Shown one piece after another: positions 34,199 to 46,050 of a DNA stretch of 64,000 nt; position 1 is the stretch's first letter; each line of letters starts with the position of its first letter. The notes under the pieces are model-generated. The model had not been told where the DNA came from. It was given only the letters and a program-made list of their open reading frames with translations, and made no database searches. Source of the stretch: Buddleja alternifolia (Eukaryota; Streptophyta; Magnoliopsida; Lamiales; Scrophulariaceae). The stretch spans positions 16,187,134-16,251,133 of the forward strand of contig CM033401.1 in NCBI GenBank assembly GCA_019426215.1, read 5' to 3'. Position numbers and translations under genes: made by a program.

Positions 34199-35618
34199 GT
34201 GGCATCAGATCCAATCTCTGATTTCGTATTTAATTGAATACGTGATTTATGTGCTTTTTGCATTTTTAAAGCATGTTATTCGAATATGTTTTATGATATT
34301 AAAGCCATGATTTTTCTACATTTAATTCATCAATATTGTAGTATGATGATATGTGAATGCAAAAATCAAAGTTGTGTGAGAATCGGATCAGAAAAACCCT
34401 ACGATGGGCGCAGAGACAGCGCACGCGCGCTCGTAGCGGTTCGGGCCACCTGCTACGTGCATGGCGCCTGGCCAACTGACGGCCAGGCTCATTGGCGCAC
34501 GACAAGCACACTTCGTGCCGTTCGCCTAGCGCACAGCGGGCCATTGGGAGCCCGAGTCCATGACCCGGGTCCTAGCGGGTTGGGTTGAAATTTTTCAAGT
34601 CCAATTTTTAAATAAATGGATTTTGGGCTATTTTAATTATCCGGGTGAGTCAAAAGGATGATGACACCCGGATTTAATTAAATAAGCCCAAATTGTTTTT
34701 TTTAAAAATTGTGGATTTTTCAATAAATTCGTTTTCGGCCTAATTAATTGAATTTAAATATGCCAATGGTTGGTTATTTATGTTTGATGAAATCAAGCAC
34801 AAAGTGTTTTTATTGAATATTAATTATTTAAGTGAAATAATTAATTAATTATTCTTGGAGGAATTTTAATTAATTAATTTAGTTAAATAATAAATTCTCA
34901 CTAGATGGTTTATTATCATAAGTGCCAATAAAATTTGGAATTTTATTGAGGAAATTAATTAGTTGGACTAATTAATTATTAACTTAATCACCAACATAAT
35001 TGCTTTAATTTATCGCGAGCATGTATTATATGATGGTGACATTGTCCATGGGCTTAGGTAGTTTTTCTTTTGATTGTATTTCTTTTTAATGGGTTGTAAG
35101 GGTTGGATTTGAGCCCGTTTATTTTATTTCTAGAATTATGTATAGGTTGTTAAATTAATCTCATGTAATAGATGGAAATATAATAGGCCTTTTAATAGGA
35201 GATCAATCCAAAAGAAGAGGAGCTTGGAGCCTAAGAAGAATAGCTAGGCTTATTTTTCATTTTTATGATGGCTCATTGGCTTGGGCCCTCTAGATAAAAC
35301 CCATGGATAAATGTGCTGGTTTATTATTGCTTTCGGTGCATGTTCATTAGCTGTATGAAGCATATATGTTATCAATATGCATTATATAAATATAATAATG
35401 TGCAAAGTGAGACTTATATAAATGTTTAGAGCATGAATTCTCCCAAACAAAAATTATACTAAGTTAGTAAGGGGCGCTAGGCGTTCTTTCCCTCCACTAA
35501 ATTTAATAGAGTTTAGATTTAAACCTAGTATATGTCATCTTCCCAGTAAGTGGGGGTCATATATCAATATTTAATTCTAAAATTTTATTAAGTGCATTAG
35601 ATGCCTTAATCGAGACAT

Positions 35619-35658
35619 ATTTCACCTCAAATATCGTTAAAGGGTTGCAAGGTGAAAT
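35619..35658 (+). promoter_or_regulatory. leader stem-loop 1 of A3
   Basis: Stem ATTTCACCT / AGGTGAAAT (9 bp, perfect) around a loop containing ATATCGTTAAAGGGTTGC. First of three hairpins that share this loop motif. Confidence 0.7.
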
Positions 35659-35698
35659 TCAAATGTTAGATTATGAGGAGTTAGTAGGAATAAACTTA

Positions 35699-35752
35699 GA
35701 TAGTCTACAAAGCCTATAAATTGTTAAAGGGTTGCGGTTTTGGTGGGTTATG
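35699..35752 (+). promoter_or_regulatory. leader stem-loop 2 of A3
   Basis: Loop TTGTTAAAGGGTTGC, with weak arms TAGTCTAC / GTGGGTTA that pair only with mismatches and G-U pairs. The equivalent arms in A4 are perfect. Confidence 0.5.
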
Positions 35753-35811
35753 GGAAAAAAAAGATTGGACCGTCTATTGGATAGATTGATGTTGGACATC
35801 ACTTTAATTAA

Positions 35812-35851
35812 GTAATGGACCAAATATCGTTAAAGGGTCGCCATCCACTAC
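35812..35851 (+). promoter_or_regulatory. leader stem-loop 3 of A3
   Basis: Arms GTAATGGA / TCCACTAC (one mismatch) around ATATCGTTAAAGGGTCGC, the same loop motif as in stem-loop 1. Confidence 0.65.
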
Positions 35852-36063
35852 ATTAATTAAAGAACTCAATCCCCACTACGAAGTAATATACAACGATCAC
35901 TTCTGTTTTTCACAATGGGAGTGTGAATCTCAAAAAATGTAGTGGGAGCCAAGTTATAAGTCAAAGTCCTTGATTTTAAACTTGGTTTTAGTTTAGTTAC
36001 TAAAAACTAATATAATCTGGTTTATTTTTTGCAGTTATTTGATTTATCTCTCTCAAAACAAAA

Positions 36064-37053
36064 ATGACTATCAACCCACTTTCCGTTTTACTCGAAAAGA
36101 ACATCCTTATCGAACCCAACTATGTGGACTGGCTAAGGAACTTGATAATAGTTCTCAACATGGAGACATTGGGATACGTGTTGGACGCTGACATCCCTGC
36201 TCCACCTGCCAGAACACGTGCCAACCAGGAAGAAGTCCAAGTTCACAAAAAATGGGTGAAGAACAACGTCCGAATACGTGGGTACATTCTTGGCTCGATG
36301 ACAAACGAGTTTCGGAGGTCCCACGAGAAGTTGACCACTGCAAGGGCTATCTCGGCACACTTGGTCGAGCTCTATGGTGGGCACAGCCGTACTGTTAGAT
36401 ATGAGATATCTAAAGAGCTCTTCGGGGCCAAAATGAGAGAAGGTGAGAAAGTTGGGGATCATATCCTCAAGATGATCTCGAGGATCGAAAGATTGGAGGC
36501 TCTCGATTTTACAATGAACCCACAACTTCAAACAGATCTTCTTTTGCAGTCTCTTCCTGATTCTTTTTCCCAATTTGTCATGAACTTCAATTGCAATGAG
36601 ATTGAATGCAATTTAGCTGGGCTAATGAACAAATTAAACACTGCACAATCTAAATTAAAGCCTAAGGTAAAAGAAACTACATTGGCAATCTCTTCTGGGC
36701 CCAAAAGGGCGAAGAATAAGAAGAAGAAAACCAAGAAGCAGGGTGGTGAGCTTGGAGCTCAGGGTGGTGTTGATAAAGGAAAAGAGAAAGCTCCTGTGAA
36801 TCGCAAGCGTAAGGGGCCACAAAAGACGGATAGATGCCTACACTGTGTTGAGCTGGGCCACTGGAGGAGGAACTGTCCAAACATGGGCCCGGGCGCACAA
36901 GGTATGGAACTTTATGTTCATGAAACTTATTGTTCTAGGAATGTTTTCTCTACATCTTGGATTCTTGATTCTGGAGTTAGTGCTCACATTTGCTGTATGA
37001 ATCAGGATCAGGTGCGAGGAAGGAAGGTGGATAGTGATGAGGTGAAGGAGTAG
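36064..37053 (+). pseudogene. copia gag-protease (element A3), 329 codons open
   Basis: Best preserved family-A gag. Residues 1-190 form the UBN2-type gag domain (PNYVDWLRNLIIVLNMETLG; YEISKELFGAKMREGEKVGD; LLLQSLPDSFSQFVMNF). A lysine-rich linker follows, then a CCHC knuckle CLHCVELGHWRRNC, and then the protease motif WILDSGVSAH. The ATG is set by the sister copies. The frame ends at 37053 in a shifted tail (GRKVDSDEVKE) after a small deletion, so the polyprotein is cut inside the protease. Gag packages element RNA; the aspartic protease would process the polyprotein. Confidence 0.9.
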
Positions 37054-38334
37054 GCAGCGTGCAAAGTGTCGCAACTACTAGAATTGGATCTACTTCATTG
37101 CTTTTAAATTCTGAACGTTTTCTTTTTCTAGATAATGTTTTAGTTTTGCCCAATGGGCTTAAAAACATTGTTTCAATTCCCGTTCTAGTTAAACTTGGTT
37201 ATACTTTCCATTTTATTGATGAACATTGCAATATTTATTATGGTAATATATTAGTAGGCTTTGCTTCTTAAAATAAATGGATTGTATTACCTTAATGTCC
37301 AGAATGAGTGTTCTGCGAATACTATACAAAGGAAACGTAGTAGGCTTGGAGTTAACCAAAGATTGATCTGGCATCTTAGACTAGGCCATGCCGGCGAACA
37401 TAAAATTCACAAAATGGAGAAAGATGGACTAATCGGTCCATTGGGATTGGATCCCTATCCTACTTGTAAATCTTGTCTCAAAGGCAAGATGACTAGATCC
37501 CCCTTCACAGGGACCTTTGAAAGAGCAATCTTAGGTTTAGTGCATACTGATGTTTGTGGACCATTTGGAGAAATGGCTCGAGGAGGTTTTCTTTACTTCA
37601 TCACATTCACTGATGACCATTCAAGATATGGTCTAGTGTACCTGATGAGGCATAAGTCTAAATCCATTGAAAAGTTCAAGGAATTCAAGGCTTTAGTAGA
37701 AAATCAAATTGGTCAACATATAAAAACTCTTCGATCGGATCGAGGAGGAGAATATATGAGTGATGAGTTTGATGTATACCTTAGAGAGAATGGTATAGTA
37801 TTGCAACTCACACCTCCAATGACACCACAGTTAAATGGAGTAGCAGAGCGAAGAAATCGAACCCTGTTGAACATGGTTTGCTCCATGCTCAGCTACACTG
37901 ACTTGCCCATTTCACTGTGGGGTCATGCTCTGCTTACAGCTGTACACATTTGAAATAGATGTCCATTCAAGTCCGTTCCTAAGACTCTATATGAGATATG
38001 GAGAAATAAGAAACCAAGTCTTAATCACATCAAGATTTGGGGATGTCTGACTTATGTCAAAAAGACTAAAGTGGACAAGTTGGAGGCTAGATCCTTGAAA
38101 GGGCGTTTCGTTGGATATCCTGAGGATTCAATGGGATACGTCTTTTATCTGCACGATGATCAGAGGATCATTATATCTTTACAAGCCCACTTTCTTGAAG
38201 ATGAGTTCATTCAAGAAGGAGGAGTGGGTAGAAAGATTGTTCTCGAAGAATAAAATGAAACTCCAGTGGATACATCTACATAGGTAGTGAGAATCGAGCC
38301 TTCTGTAACACAACCACAACCGCGAAGATCAAAT
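37054..38334 (+). pseudogene. copia protease end and integrase (element A3)
   Basis: Continues in other frames: 37059-37271 protease end, 37261-37953 GAG-pre-integrase (IWHLRLGHAGEHKIHKMEKD) and integrase core with all three acidic residues (HTDVCGPFGE; SDRGGEY; GVAERRNRTL). A stop after LLTAVHI (37953) and a third piece 38071-38253 (GRFVGYPEDSMGYVFYLHDD) follow. The element is then interrupted at CAAAT (38330-38334) by element C and resumes at 47857. Confidence 0.9.
38330..38334 (+). other. target site duplication of C, left copy
   Basis: CAAAT, matching 47857-47861. Joining the flanks restores continuous A3 sequence across the linker between integrase and reverse transcriptase. Confidence 0.93.
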
Positions 38335-39995
38335 TGTTAGGAATCCTGGTATCATACGCAGCAGAATTTAAAACATATCCGGATTCCCAAAGCCAGGATC
38401 AATTTGTGAATTTTTGTTGATTTTAACATAAAATGAAGAACGTAAAAACTTACCTTTTTTGAATTCTAATAATCCTCGCGAATCTTTAACGGTCTAAGCA
38501 TCCCGTCTCTAGATCATAACGCATGAACGGGAAATCTTGATCATCATCTCCCGAGGCGGCTAGGCAGAGACAATATGAATTTTTCTGTCTTGTATTTTGG
38601 TAGAGGATTTCAGTATTGTGAATTTGACTGAATGAATTAATTGTGAATCAATTAACTCTCTAGGGTTTGTGTTGAAGGATTAAATAATTCTCCAACTTAA
38701 GCCAATGCAGTTCACGTTTATCAGGCCTGATGGACGCCCCATGTGGGCTAAATTGACCAAGTCAATTAGTCCACTTAATTTAATTATATTTCATTTAATC
38801 TAATTATATAAATATACATTAAATTAATATTTTAATTTAAATATTTAATTAACCCAGTTAATTAACTATTCAAATTAAATAATTTAATTTATCATTGTTT
38901 AATCCAATTAAACAACCAATTAAATTAGTTCGTCCAATTAATTAATTCATCCTACCATAGGACAAATTACCAAAGTACCCTCCAAATACAAAACTAGATT
39001 TCCAGTCTATTCCTTTATAGCGCGACTCTCTAGGCTCATCTAGATTGGCAATAGGAGGATACCAAAGGATGTGGGTGACACCTAGCCAGCACTGTGGCCC
39101 CATATCGTAGCCCAATCAAGTACGAAATGACTATGTCATTACGAACCTCTAGATTATGAATAATGTATGAGTATAAGCCCATCACTGACGTATCCCGATC
39201 GAGTGAGAGTCATGGAATGTCAAACTCACAAGACTCGATGTTATGCTAAGAATCATAGTAATATGAGATTATAGAACTACCCTCCTTGTCAAACACGAGT
39301 TAGTTCATGAGCTCTGGCCAGAGACTTTAATCTCATTTACTCATGATTACATAGGATACTTCTCGTTTACTTTCGAAACAGTGAATTCCTTCTTGCTAAT
39401 TAGTTAAGACTACTACTTGCCCATCAAGCCGCACTTCGAGGTTAACCCCACCAACAGGTGAATTGAATCTAACTACTCTAATGACAGACTTGACGTCACA
39501 AGCACATCTTCAATGTGATTACTCAGGTCTAAGGCTCACGCATACTATCATAATCAGTAATCCAATCATTAACAGTCAATGAGTAATCACCCATGTGATT
39601 GGGTTACTACGAGCCGTGTTCGAATACATTAATCCCAGCAATGTATCTATGACACAACCTCCCACTATCCCATAGCGTTCGACTGGAACTCCCTGTCAGA
39701 GCATGTGTCATACAAGTCCAAATGAATCTCAATGCCCAATTGAGATTCTCCGACTTGCGAAACATTTAAATGATCAAGTACCAAACCCTTCTAGTGCCTA
39801 CCCCCTTAACTACTATAAGGAGTGGAAGGTCTGCCATGATTCACATGGACTTATTATTCATTCAAGTCTTATAGATGCTATTAAGAATTATACGAACAAT
39901 ATATTAAATGCCTTTCTATTAGTTAAGGTTGTGCAATATAAACTAGTGCCTTATATTCTAATCTCCTCGTTGGCATTGAGGACACTTTCCCAACA
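38335..39995 (-). repeat. 3' LTR of C
   Basis: 1,661 bp. Its plus-strand start is TGTTAGGAATCCTGG and its end CCCAACA. Next to it on the interior side is GAGTGCAAGTGGGAGAT (minus strand, about 40012-39996), the polypurine tract. It holds one copy of the 83-bp unit that is tripled in the other LTR. Confidence 0.92.
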
Positions 39996-41310
39996 ATCTC
40001 CCACTTGCACTCTATGCCAATTGGTATATAATACCCATCTTCTAAAGATGTCACTTTAGCATCGTTTGTGATAGTGGCTTAGTGAGTGGGTCAGCCATGT
40101 TATCGACTGAGGTTCTTTCTCTACAAGGCTACATTGCCTTTTCCATTGATCTCTCAAAAGACGTTGTATCTCTCAGCGTGTCTGGATTTATGAGACTAGA
40201 CCTTGGTTCCCCAGCTTGCGCTTTAGCTCCATTTCATCAAAGTAAAGTGATAAATGCAAACTCCACGCTAGGGACCAATAGAAGTTCTACCCCGAACTTT
40301 AGATCCAAACAAAATTCCTTGACCACCTCTGAGGCTCCAAGGTAATTTAATATTCATTCTCAGTAGTGGAGTAATTTACTTGGAAATCTTCCAGGTTACT
40401 ACTTCACAGTTGAGAGTGAATACAAACCCAAAGAGAATTTTAATTTCTTTATCAGACTTAAAGTCCGAGTAAGTATAAATTTTCACTATCAGTTTTCCAA
40501 AGGCATAAACGAAGAATATATCTTAAGTTTTTCTCAAATACTTCATGATATATTTTATGTCTACCCTTTTCTTTTCCTCATTAGGCACGATCCACTTCTA
40601 TCCTAACTTCTTTTGGATTTATTCTAAGCAAAGAGCTTGGGAGGACCCCATCATCCTATTTACCCTATCTCCATGATGCAAATTCTAAGGATGAATTACT
40701 CCCAAGTGTTTTATGGAGTGTATGCTTAAGATTTATGTCTTGATTCAACTCAATGAGCTCATATCATTTCCCATTTGTAGAGTAACCTCTACATATACTA
40801 CTAGAAATGATATCTAGCTCTCACTAGCCTTGTTGCACACAAATAGTTCTTCTTCGCTTTTGATGATATCATAATTCCCAATTATGTCATTAAAGTGAAG
40901 ATTCCAACTACGAGAGGTCTGCTTAAATCCACAAGTGGGTTTATACAGCTTGTCGACCTTATGAGAATCGACCTTAGATGTGAAACTCTTGGGTTGTTTT
41001 TTGTGGATGCCCTTTTCAAGGAATCCATTCATTAACGACTCTTTATATCCATGTGCTAGATTTTCATAATCTTGGTGTGTTACTATCGAAAGTAAGATTC
41101 TAGAGGATTTGATTATAGTTGTGGCAAAGGGGCTTCCTCATAGTCAATGCCCTTCTTTTGACTACACCCTTTCACCATCAGCCTGGCCTTGACATTTGAA
41201 TCAACCTTTCTCTTGTAGATGTGTTCACCTCTGATGAGTACAATACTCTTGAGGCGATCTACTAGAGTCTAGGATAGATTCAAAGATATCTAATCCATCT
41301 TCATTTTCAT
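39996..41310 (-). pseudogene. copia reverse transcriptase-RNase H remnant (element C)
   Basis: RNase H lies nearest the LTR (about 40490-40060; HNMADPLTKPL-like ending read as NMADPLTKPLSQ near 40100-40070). A reverse transcriptase piece is open at 41032-40814 (MNGFLEKGIHKKQPKSF, CGFKQTSRSWNLHFND). Stops and frameshifts are frequent. The catalytic box is not readable with confidence. Confidence 0.75.
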
Positions 41311-42860
41311 AGCCTTACATCTTCTCGTAGAGTCCATATCCACTATCGATTTGTTATGAGTAGAGGGTTTGTATCCATGGTTCGTCTTTGCTATCGCATA
41401 CAACTTATGCTTTCCTTGTAGCAGACAACCATCTATCTCAGGCGGCTGAGATACTCTACTAGACCAACTCATAAGTGGTTGTGTTATAATGGGCTAGGTT
41501 TGGGTTTCTTGAATAATAGTTAGAACAATCTTTCTACCAGCTTGACTTTCTCAAATGAACTTATCTTTGAGAATGGTGGCTTTTAAGGCCACAATGATCA
41601 TCCGATCATCATGTAGGTAAAAAGAGGTCTCCCACTGAATTATTTGAGACAACCAACAAAACGTCCTTTTAAAGATTTAGCCACCAGATTCTTTACCTTT
41701 TCTTTTATACGTAGGTTGGGTATCTCCGTACCCTCATGTACTTAGGACTAGGCTTCTACTTATGCCAAATCTGATATGTTGGTTTAGAAATGAATTTGGA
41801 GGAACATCTATTCAAGATTCACCTATGAGCAGCGCATGACTCAATATGAATTGGGTAACTCCATGTAGTTTAGCATAGAATGAGTCATGTCCAACAATGC
41901 CTCGTTCTTGCATACTACTGCCCTATTCAATTGTAGAGTCGCTGGAAGTGTTAGCTGTGAAACTATACTACGTTTTTTTAAGAACGGGTCGAATTAGGCA
42001 ATCAAATACTTGTCACTGCGATCCAATCGTAGTGCCCTTATATGATATCCATTTTCAACCATAGACGTCAGTATGCATCAAACTTCAAAACTTGAGTGGA
42101 CCTTTAATATTTTCTCGGTGAAGGGTGATTCGGTCATCCTTTTCTTGAGATGAGATTCTTAAGTTTGGATAGGATCCTATCCCTATGGGCTTTTACCCCC
42201 ATGTTTGTCCTAACTCATGAATTTTATGCTCTTATGGCATAACCTAATCTTAGGTGCCAAACAATTTCTCTAGTTTGTTTCTAGCATACTACGGTCTTTA
42301 GTATATATGTTCACAGTACACTAATTCCGAACTTTTAAATTGTTGTTAACAATTTTAGAAAGGATGCATTGTTCCTACATTTACTTCCAAAATAAATGTC
42401 AGGTAAGTTAATTCCAAACTTAAAGAAGTATCATTTCTTGACCCAGTCAGGAAAGGATAACATTCTTAGTACCATTTGCAAAAACTAATCATACATCCAT
42501 TACTATAAACAATGTCCAGAATATTTAAAAGAACAAAGTTCTGGTTCCACCATAAATCAGCTCTCGTTCTTTCAGCTTTTCACTTCTTTCTAATTCTTAA
42601 ATCATGAGTACTAATTCTAGAATGCAGAATATAAGAAGCTGAGAAAACCGATCATAGAACACTGGTTTTAAAACACATAGTTCTATGTCCAATGCGGCTC
42701 ATATAATAGCCTTACTCATCGTCTCATACTTAGACTTGAGTAATGCTTTCTTCAAGCATATAGTTCAACTACTCTAAACTGAGGACCATCCTCAAGTTTC
42801 TAAGTCAATTGATTTGGTTAGGCCAATTCGGACGAAACTCTCAAGCATATTTAACTAAAT
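41311..42860 (-). pseudogene. copia gag stub, protease and integrase remnant (element C)
   Basis: On the minus strand near 42845-42780 a gag start is visible (LRNLRMVLS-like after an ACCAAATC stretch), but nearly all of gag and the zinc knuckle are missing. A protease relic near 42635-42600 has lost the DSG triplet. Integrase scraps follow (HTDVYG-like near 42060, KWLHSML-type helix near 41890). It is recognised mainly by alignment to A4 and is non-functional. Confidence 0.6.
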
Positions 42861-43014
42861 GGATTTCTATATATATAGCACACAAGTAAAACTAGGACTT
42901 TAATTTTACTTGGCTCCTACTACATTTTTCGAATAATATCGCACTCCCACTGCAATTTTTCGGAAATCTCGTTGGATAGATTTCGTAGTGAGTGATTGAG
43001 TTCTTTAACTAGTT

Positions 43015-43052
43015 TAATAAGTATCAACCTTTTTCTGGTATGTGGCCTATTA
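43015..43052 (-). promoter_or_regulatory. leader stem-loop 3 of C
   Basis: Minus strand: arms TAATAGG / CTTATTA (one mismatch) around CACATACCAGAAAAAGGTTG. The loop motif matches that of stem-loop 1 in the same element. Confidence 0.6.
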
Positions 43053-43112
43053 ATCTATTAAAGTGATGTCCAACACCAACCCCTCAAATGGATGATTCAA
43101 TCTATTTGTCCA

Positions 43113-43161
43113 TTATTCATCAAATCTCAACCTTTTAATGATCATATTGATTTATGAATAA
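43113..43161 (-). promoter_or_regulatory. leader stem-loop 2 of C
   Basis: Minus strand: perfect arms TTATTCAT / ATGAATAA around a loop ending ATTAAAAGGTTGAG. The loop has drifted more than in the other two. Confidence 0.5.
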
Positions 43162-43205
43162 TTTAAGTTCAACCCACTGACTATCTATCAGTCTAACAAT
43201 TAAAG

Positions 43206-43241
43206 TTCACCTTGCAACCTTTTGCTGGTATGTGGGGTGAA
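43206..43241 (-). promoter_or_regulatory. leader stem-loop 1 of C
   Basis: Minus strand: arms TTCACC / GGTGAA around CACATACCAGCAAAAGGTTG. The same arms occur in stem-loop 1 of A3 and A4, but the loop is different. Confidence 0.65.
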
Positions 43242-43699
43242 ATTTGTTCTCGACCAACGACAGTTCATGCACTTAGGAAAAATTTAAAATATATTTCAAT
43301 ATATAACCTCCATTGCTTAGGGACGATATTATATATTAAATATGATTTTAATTTCTCCTAAGTTCAGTGGAGGACAGCATACCTAGTACCCTTTACTAAT
43401 TTAATATTTTTAAATGTGGGAGAATTTAATTATTTTCATACAGGTCTCAATTATGCATATCTATTTATAAAGCGCAAACATGCATATAAAGCGTAGAAAA
43501 CACCTAGTAATTCTACCTATGTACACATTTTCATGAACTTTCTAGATTGGCCCAGGACAATGGGCTAATCGACATATATTTGAAGCATGTTCAAACATAA
43601 ATATAAAATCGAAGTTCATGAGAGGTGTAAATATCACATAAAACGAGCATATAACATACACGAGCATATATGTGAATAAGAGCATAAAATAAATCAAAT

Positions 43700-44330
43700 T
43701 TATCTAATAATCAAATCCAATTTGACTATTAGAAAATTAAATCCCATTACATTTTAATACCAAGACTAAATCCAATTTATCGAGGTCAAATCGAATCTAT
43801 TTAATTTTTATGCGATCAAAAAATCTAATTTATAATAATTAAAACTTATTTAATTATCATGAGACTATTAAATCATATTTAATCAAAGTGAAATTAAATC
43901 ATAAAGAATTTTCATAGATAGACTAAATCTAATTTAATCCCACATTGAAATAAATCCAATTTAACTTCCACACATAGATTAAATACTAATTTAATAATGG
44001 TGAAATCAAATCCAATTTAATCTCTATGGGCTTACAAATCCAATAACTAAATCCAATTTAATCATTACAAAATCAAAAACAATTTAACTGATTATATACT
44101 TAAACCCAATTCAATTTTGATGGGTGATCAAATCCAATTTAATCAACATACAAGATTAAATCCGATTTAATTAGTAACTTAGTTAAAATTAATTTAATTT
44201 TGATGTGTAAACAAAATACAATTTAATTTAATATATATTAAATCCAATTTAATATATTACAAATCAATCCTATTTAATTTACTTAAAGGCTTTAATTTAG
44301 AAGAAGGATCCAATTAATTTCGTATTGGGT
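43700..44330. repeat. degenerate AATCCAATTTAAT array in leader of C
   Basis: About ten imperfect copies of AAATCCAATTTAAT at irregular spacing, many with TTTTGATGGG or similar next to them. Likely slippage-grown AT-rich leader sequence. Confidence 0.6.
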
Positions 44331-44439
44331 TTTTACCAATTTAAATGAATTGGGTAGCATTGAGTCAACCCAAATAAACGCATATTCATTTAAATATAAA
44401 GTGTTGGGCTAAGCCATCACATAGACCCATTTCCAAAAC

Positions 44440-44725
44440 AATCAGATGAGCTATTTATTCAATTAATTGAATTTGGGCCAAGCCCAACTCCTTATTAATT
44501 AATAAATCAACTTGGGCAGTTAATTACTTAATCCGAGTGAGCCAAGCCCAACTCCCTATTAATTAAATAAATCAAATTTGGTTTTTACTTAATTAACTCG
44601 AGTGGGCCAAGCCCAACTCCCTATTAATTAAATAAAACATATTGGACATTTATTTAATTAAATCCGAGTGGGCCAAACCCAATCCCCTATTAATTAAAAA
44701 TATATTGGACCAAGCCCAACACATT
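44440..44725. repeat. ~80-bp direct repeats in leader of C
   Basis: Three to four imperfect direct copies with the cores GAGTGGGCCAAGCCCAACTC and CCTATTAATTAAATAAA. GGGCCAAGCCC is itself nearly palindromic. Confidence 0.75.
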
Positions 44726-45382
44726 AAAAAATGCCCTAGCCCAAAAAGCCCTCCTCCTCCTTCTTCCATCGATGGCGGCGCTGCGCCGCGCCGACGACTT
44801 CGCCGGTCACTGTTGCTGCATTCGCCGCCCCCACCTTTTCCCGAATCCCGTCAAACCATCGCCATCGCCGGAATCGCACGAAAAACTTATTTTCGAAACA
44901 TATTTCAGCCTTAAATCACGGCCGTCTCCATGGCAATTTCCAGCGACACGAGCAGCGATTTTTCAGGCGATTTCGAGCGGCTGAAGGCGACGCCATCAAC
45001 GGCGCTGATTTCGCCTACCACAGAAATCTGCTCCGAGCAGATTTGCTCAGTTTAAGCAAGTCACAGCAGCCCGTTAATGGCGAAAACCGGCGGAGTTCGT
45101 TGGACCAACTAACGACGCATCCAAACGCTGTTTCGTCACGTCGGCGTTGATTCCAACGGCGGTTTGAACAGCTACACCATCGCCGACGAACACCGAAGCT
45201 TCAAGCCCAGATTCATCAAAAATCCAGATTTCAGTCGATGAATTTCCAGAAATATTTCGGGCATTCAATCGTTTTCCAGAAATTCGATTTTCAAGCATTG
45301 CAAATCAGCCTCCAAAATTCAGAATTCTAGAATTTTTGAAACAGCCCCAAAATCATATCTAATCATTTTTTCAGAAAGTTAT

Positions 45383-45872
45383 GGCTCTGTTTGTTTATGT
45401 TTTAGAGATGAAATTCTGAAATTTTTTTGGGGAATTCGTATTATATGGATTCGTGTGAGAATTGATGTGATGTGTGTTGTGTTTGTTTATGTTTTTAAAT
45501 AGTGATTGAGATTTATAAAATATGAATTAAATAATTGAGTTAGTTATTTGTGTAATGATTATGTGAATAAATAAATAATAGAATAAGATAGATAGATATA
45601 TAAAGTTAATTTAATATTAATATATTTTGAAATTTGAAATTTATTATTAATATATAGTAAAAGTGAAAGATTGAATAGAAAAGTAATGATTGGAGGAAAT
45701 GATGTTGATTTATAAATGTGTGAAATGATTGATATAGTGAGTGATAGGTAGTTATATGGGGAATTGAAAAAGTTAAGTAGAATTTAAATGAAAATAGTTT
45801 GTGTTATGGATTTTTAGAATTTTGTGATTCAGAATATTGAAAATGGAATTTGAAAACATAAACAAACAAGGC
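45383..45872. mobile_element. MITE in leader of C
   Basis: About 490 bp bounded by inverted repeats GGCTCTGTTTGTTTATGTTT and the reverse complement of AAACATAAACAAACAAGGC (mismatches near the tip only). AT-rich and non-coding. No clean target duplication was seen, so the superfamily (Harbinger-like or hAT-like) is open. It is a third level of nesting: MITE in C in A3. Confidence 0.75.
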
Positions 45873-46050
45873 TAAAAATTTCACTTTTTCGGAAATTGAC
45901 AATTGCAAATCCAATTTTCAGATTCAGATTTTTCGATCTTTTTACATGATTCCAAATCATATTATTATGTGATAAACATGAATCAACTCATAAACATGCA
46001 TAATCACGTAAATAAATCAACAAAGCCAACAAATTTGATTCTAATACTAC

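Larger units (their letters stand above)
34199..36063 (+). promoter_or_regulatory. primer-binding site and untranslated leader of A3
   Basis: GTGGCATCAGATCC at 34199 is a slightly altered initiator tRNA-Met primer site. The following 1.85 kb has no gene: a short GC-rich island (about 34390-34580), then AT-rich DNA, then three stem-loops (see separate entries), then AGTGGGAGCCAAG and the gag ATG. Long leaders of this kind are known in BARE/Angela-type copia elements, where they carry dimerisation and packaging signals. The small open frames across the GC island (34286-34588, both strands) are chance. Confidence 0.8.
43242..46050 (-). promoter_or_regulatory. primer-binding site and leader of C
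   Basis: Reading the minus strand from 46050: GTAGTATTAGAATC is a decayed initiator tRNA-Met primer site (sister form GTGGTATCAAAGCC). Then come a MITE (45872-45383), a GC-rich island (about 45060-44760), direct repeats (44720-44460) and an AT-rich array (44330-43700), and then the stem-loops. Small open frames in the GC island (44642-44984, 45298-45074) have no protein features. Confidence 0.7.

Noticed and set aside
34286..34588. Open frames on both strands in the A3 leader
   Set aside because: They are open because of a GC-rich island; the region is untranslated leader and the sister leader A4 does not keep the frames.
44642..45298. Small Ala/Arg/Pro-rich frames
   Set aside because: They are in the GC-rich part of the C leader on either strand, with no homology among sister leaders.
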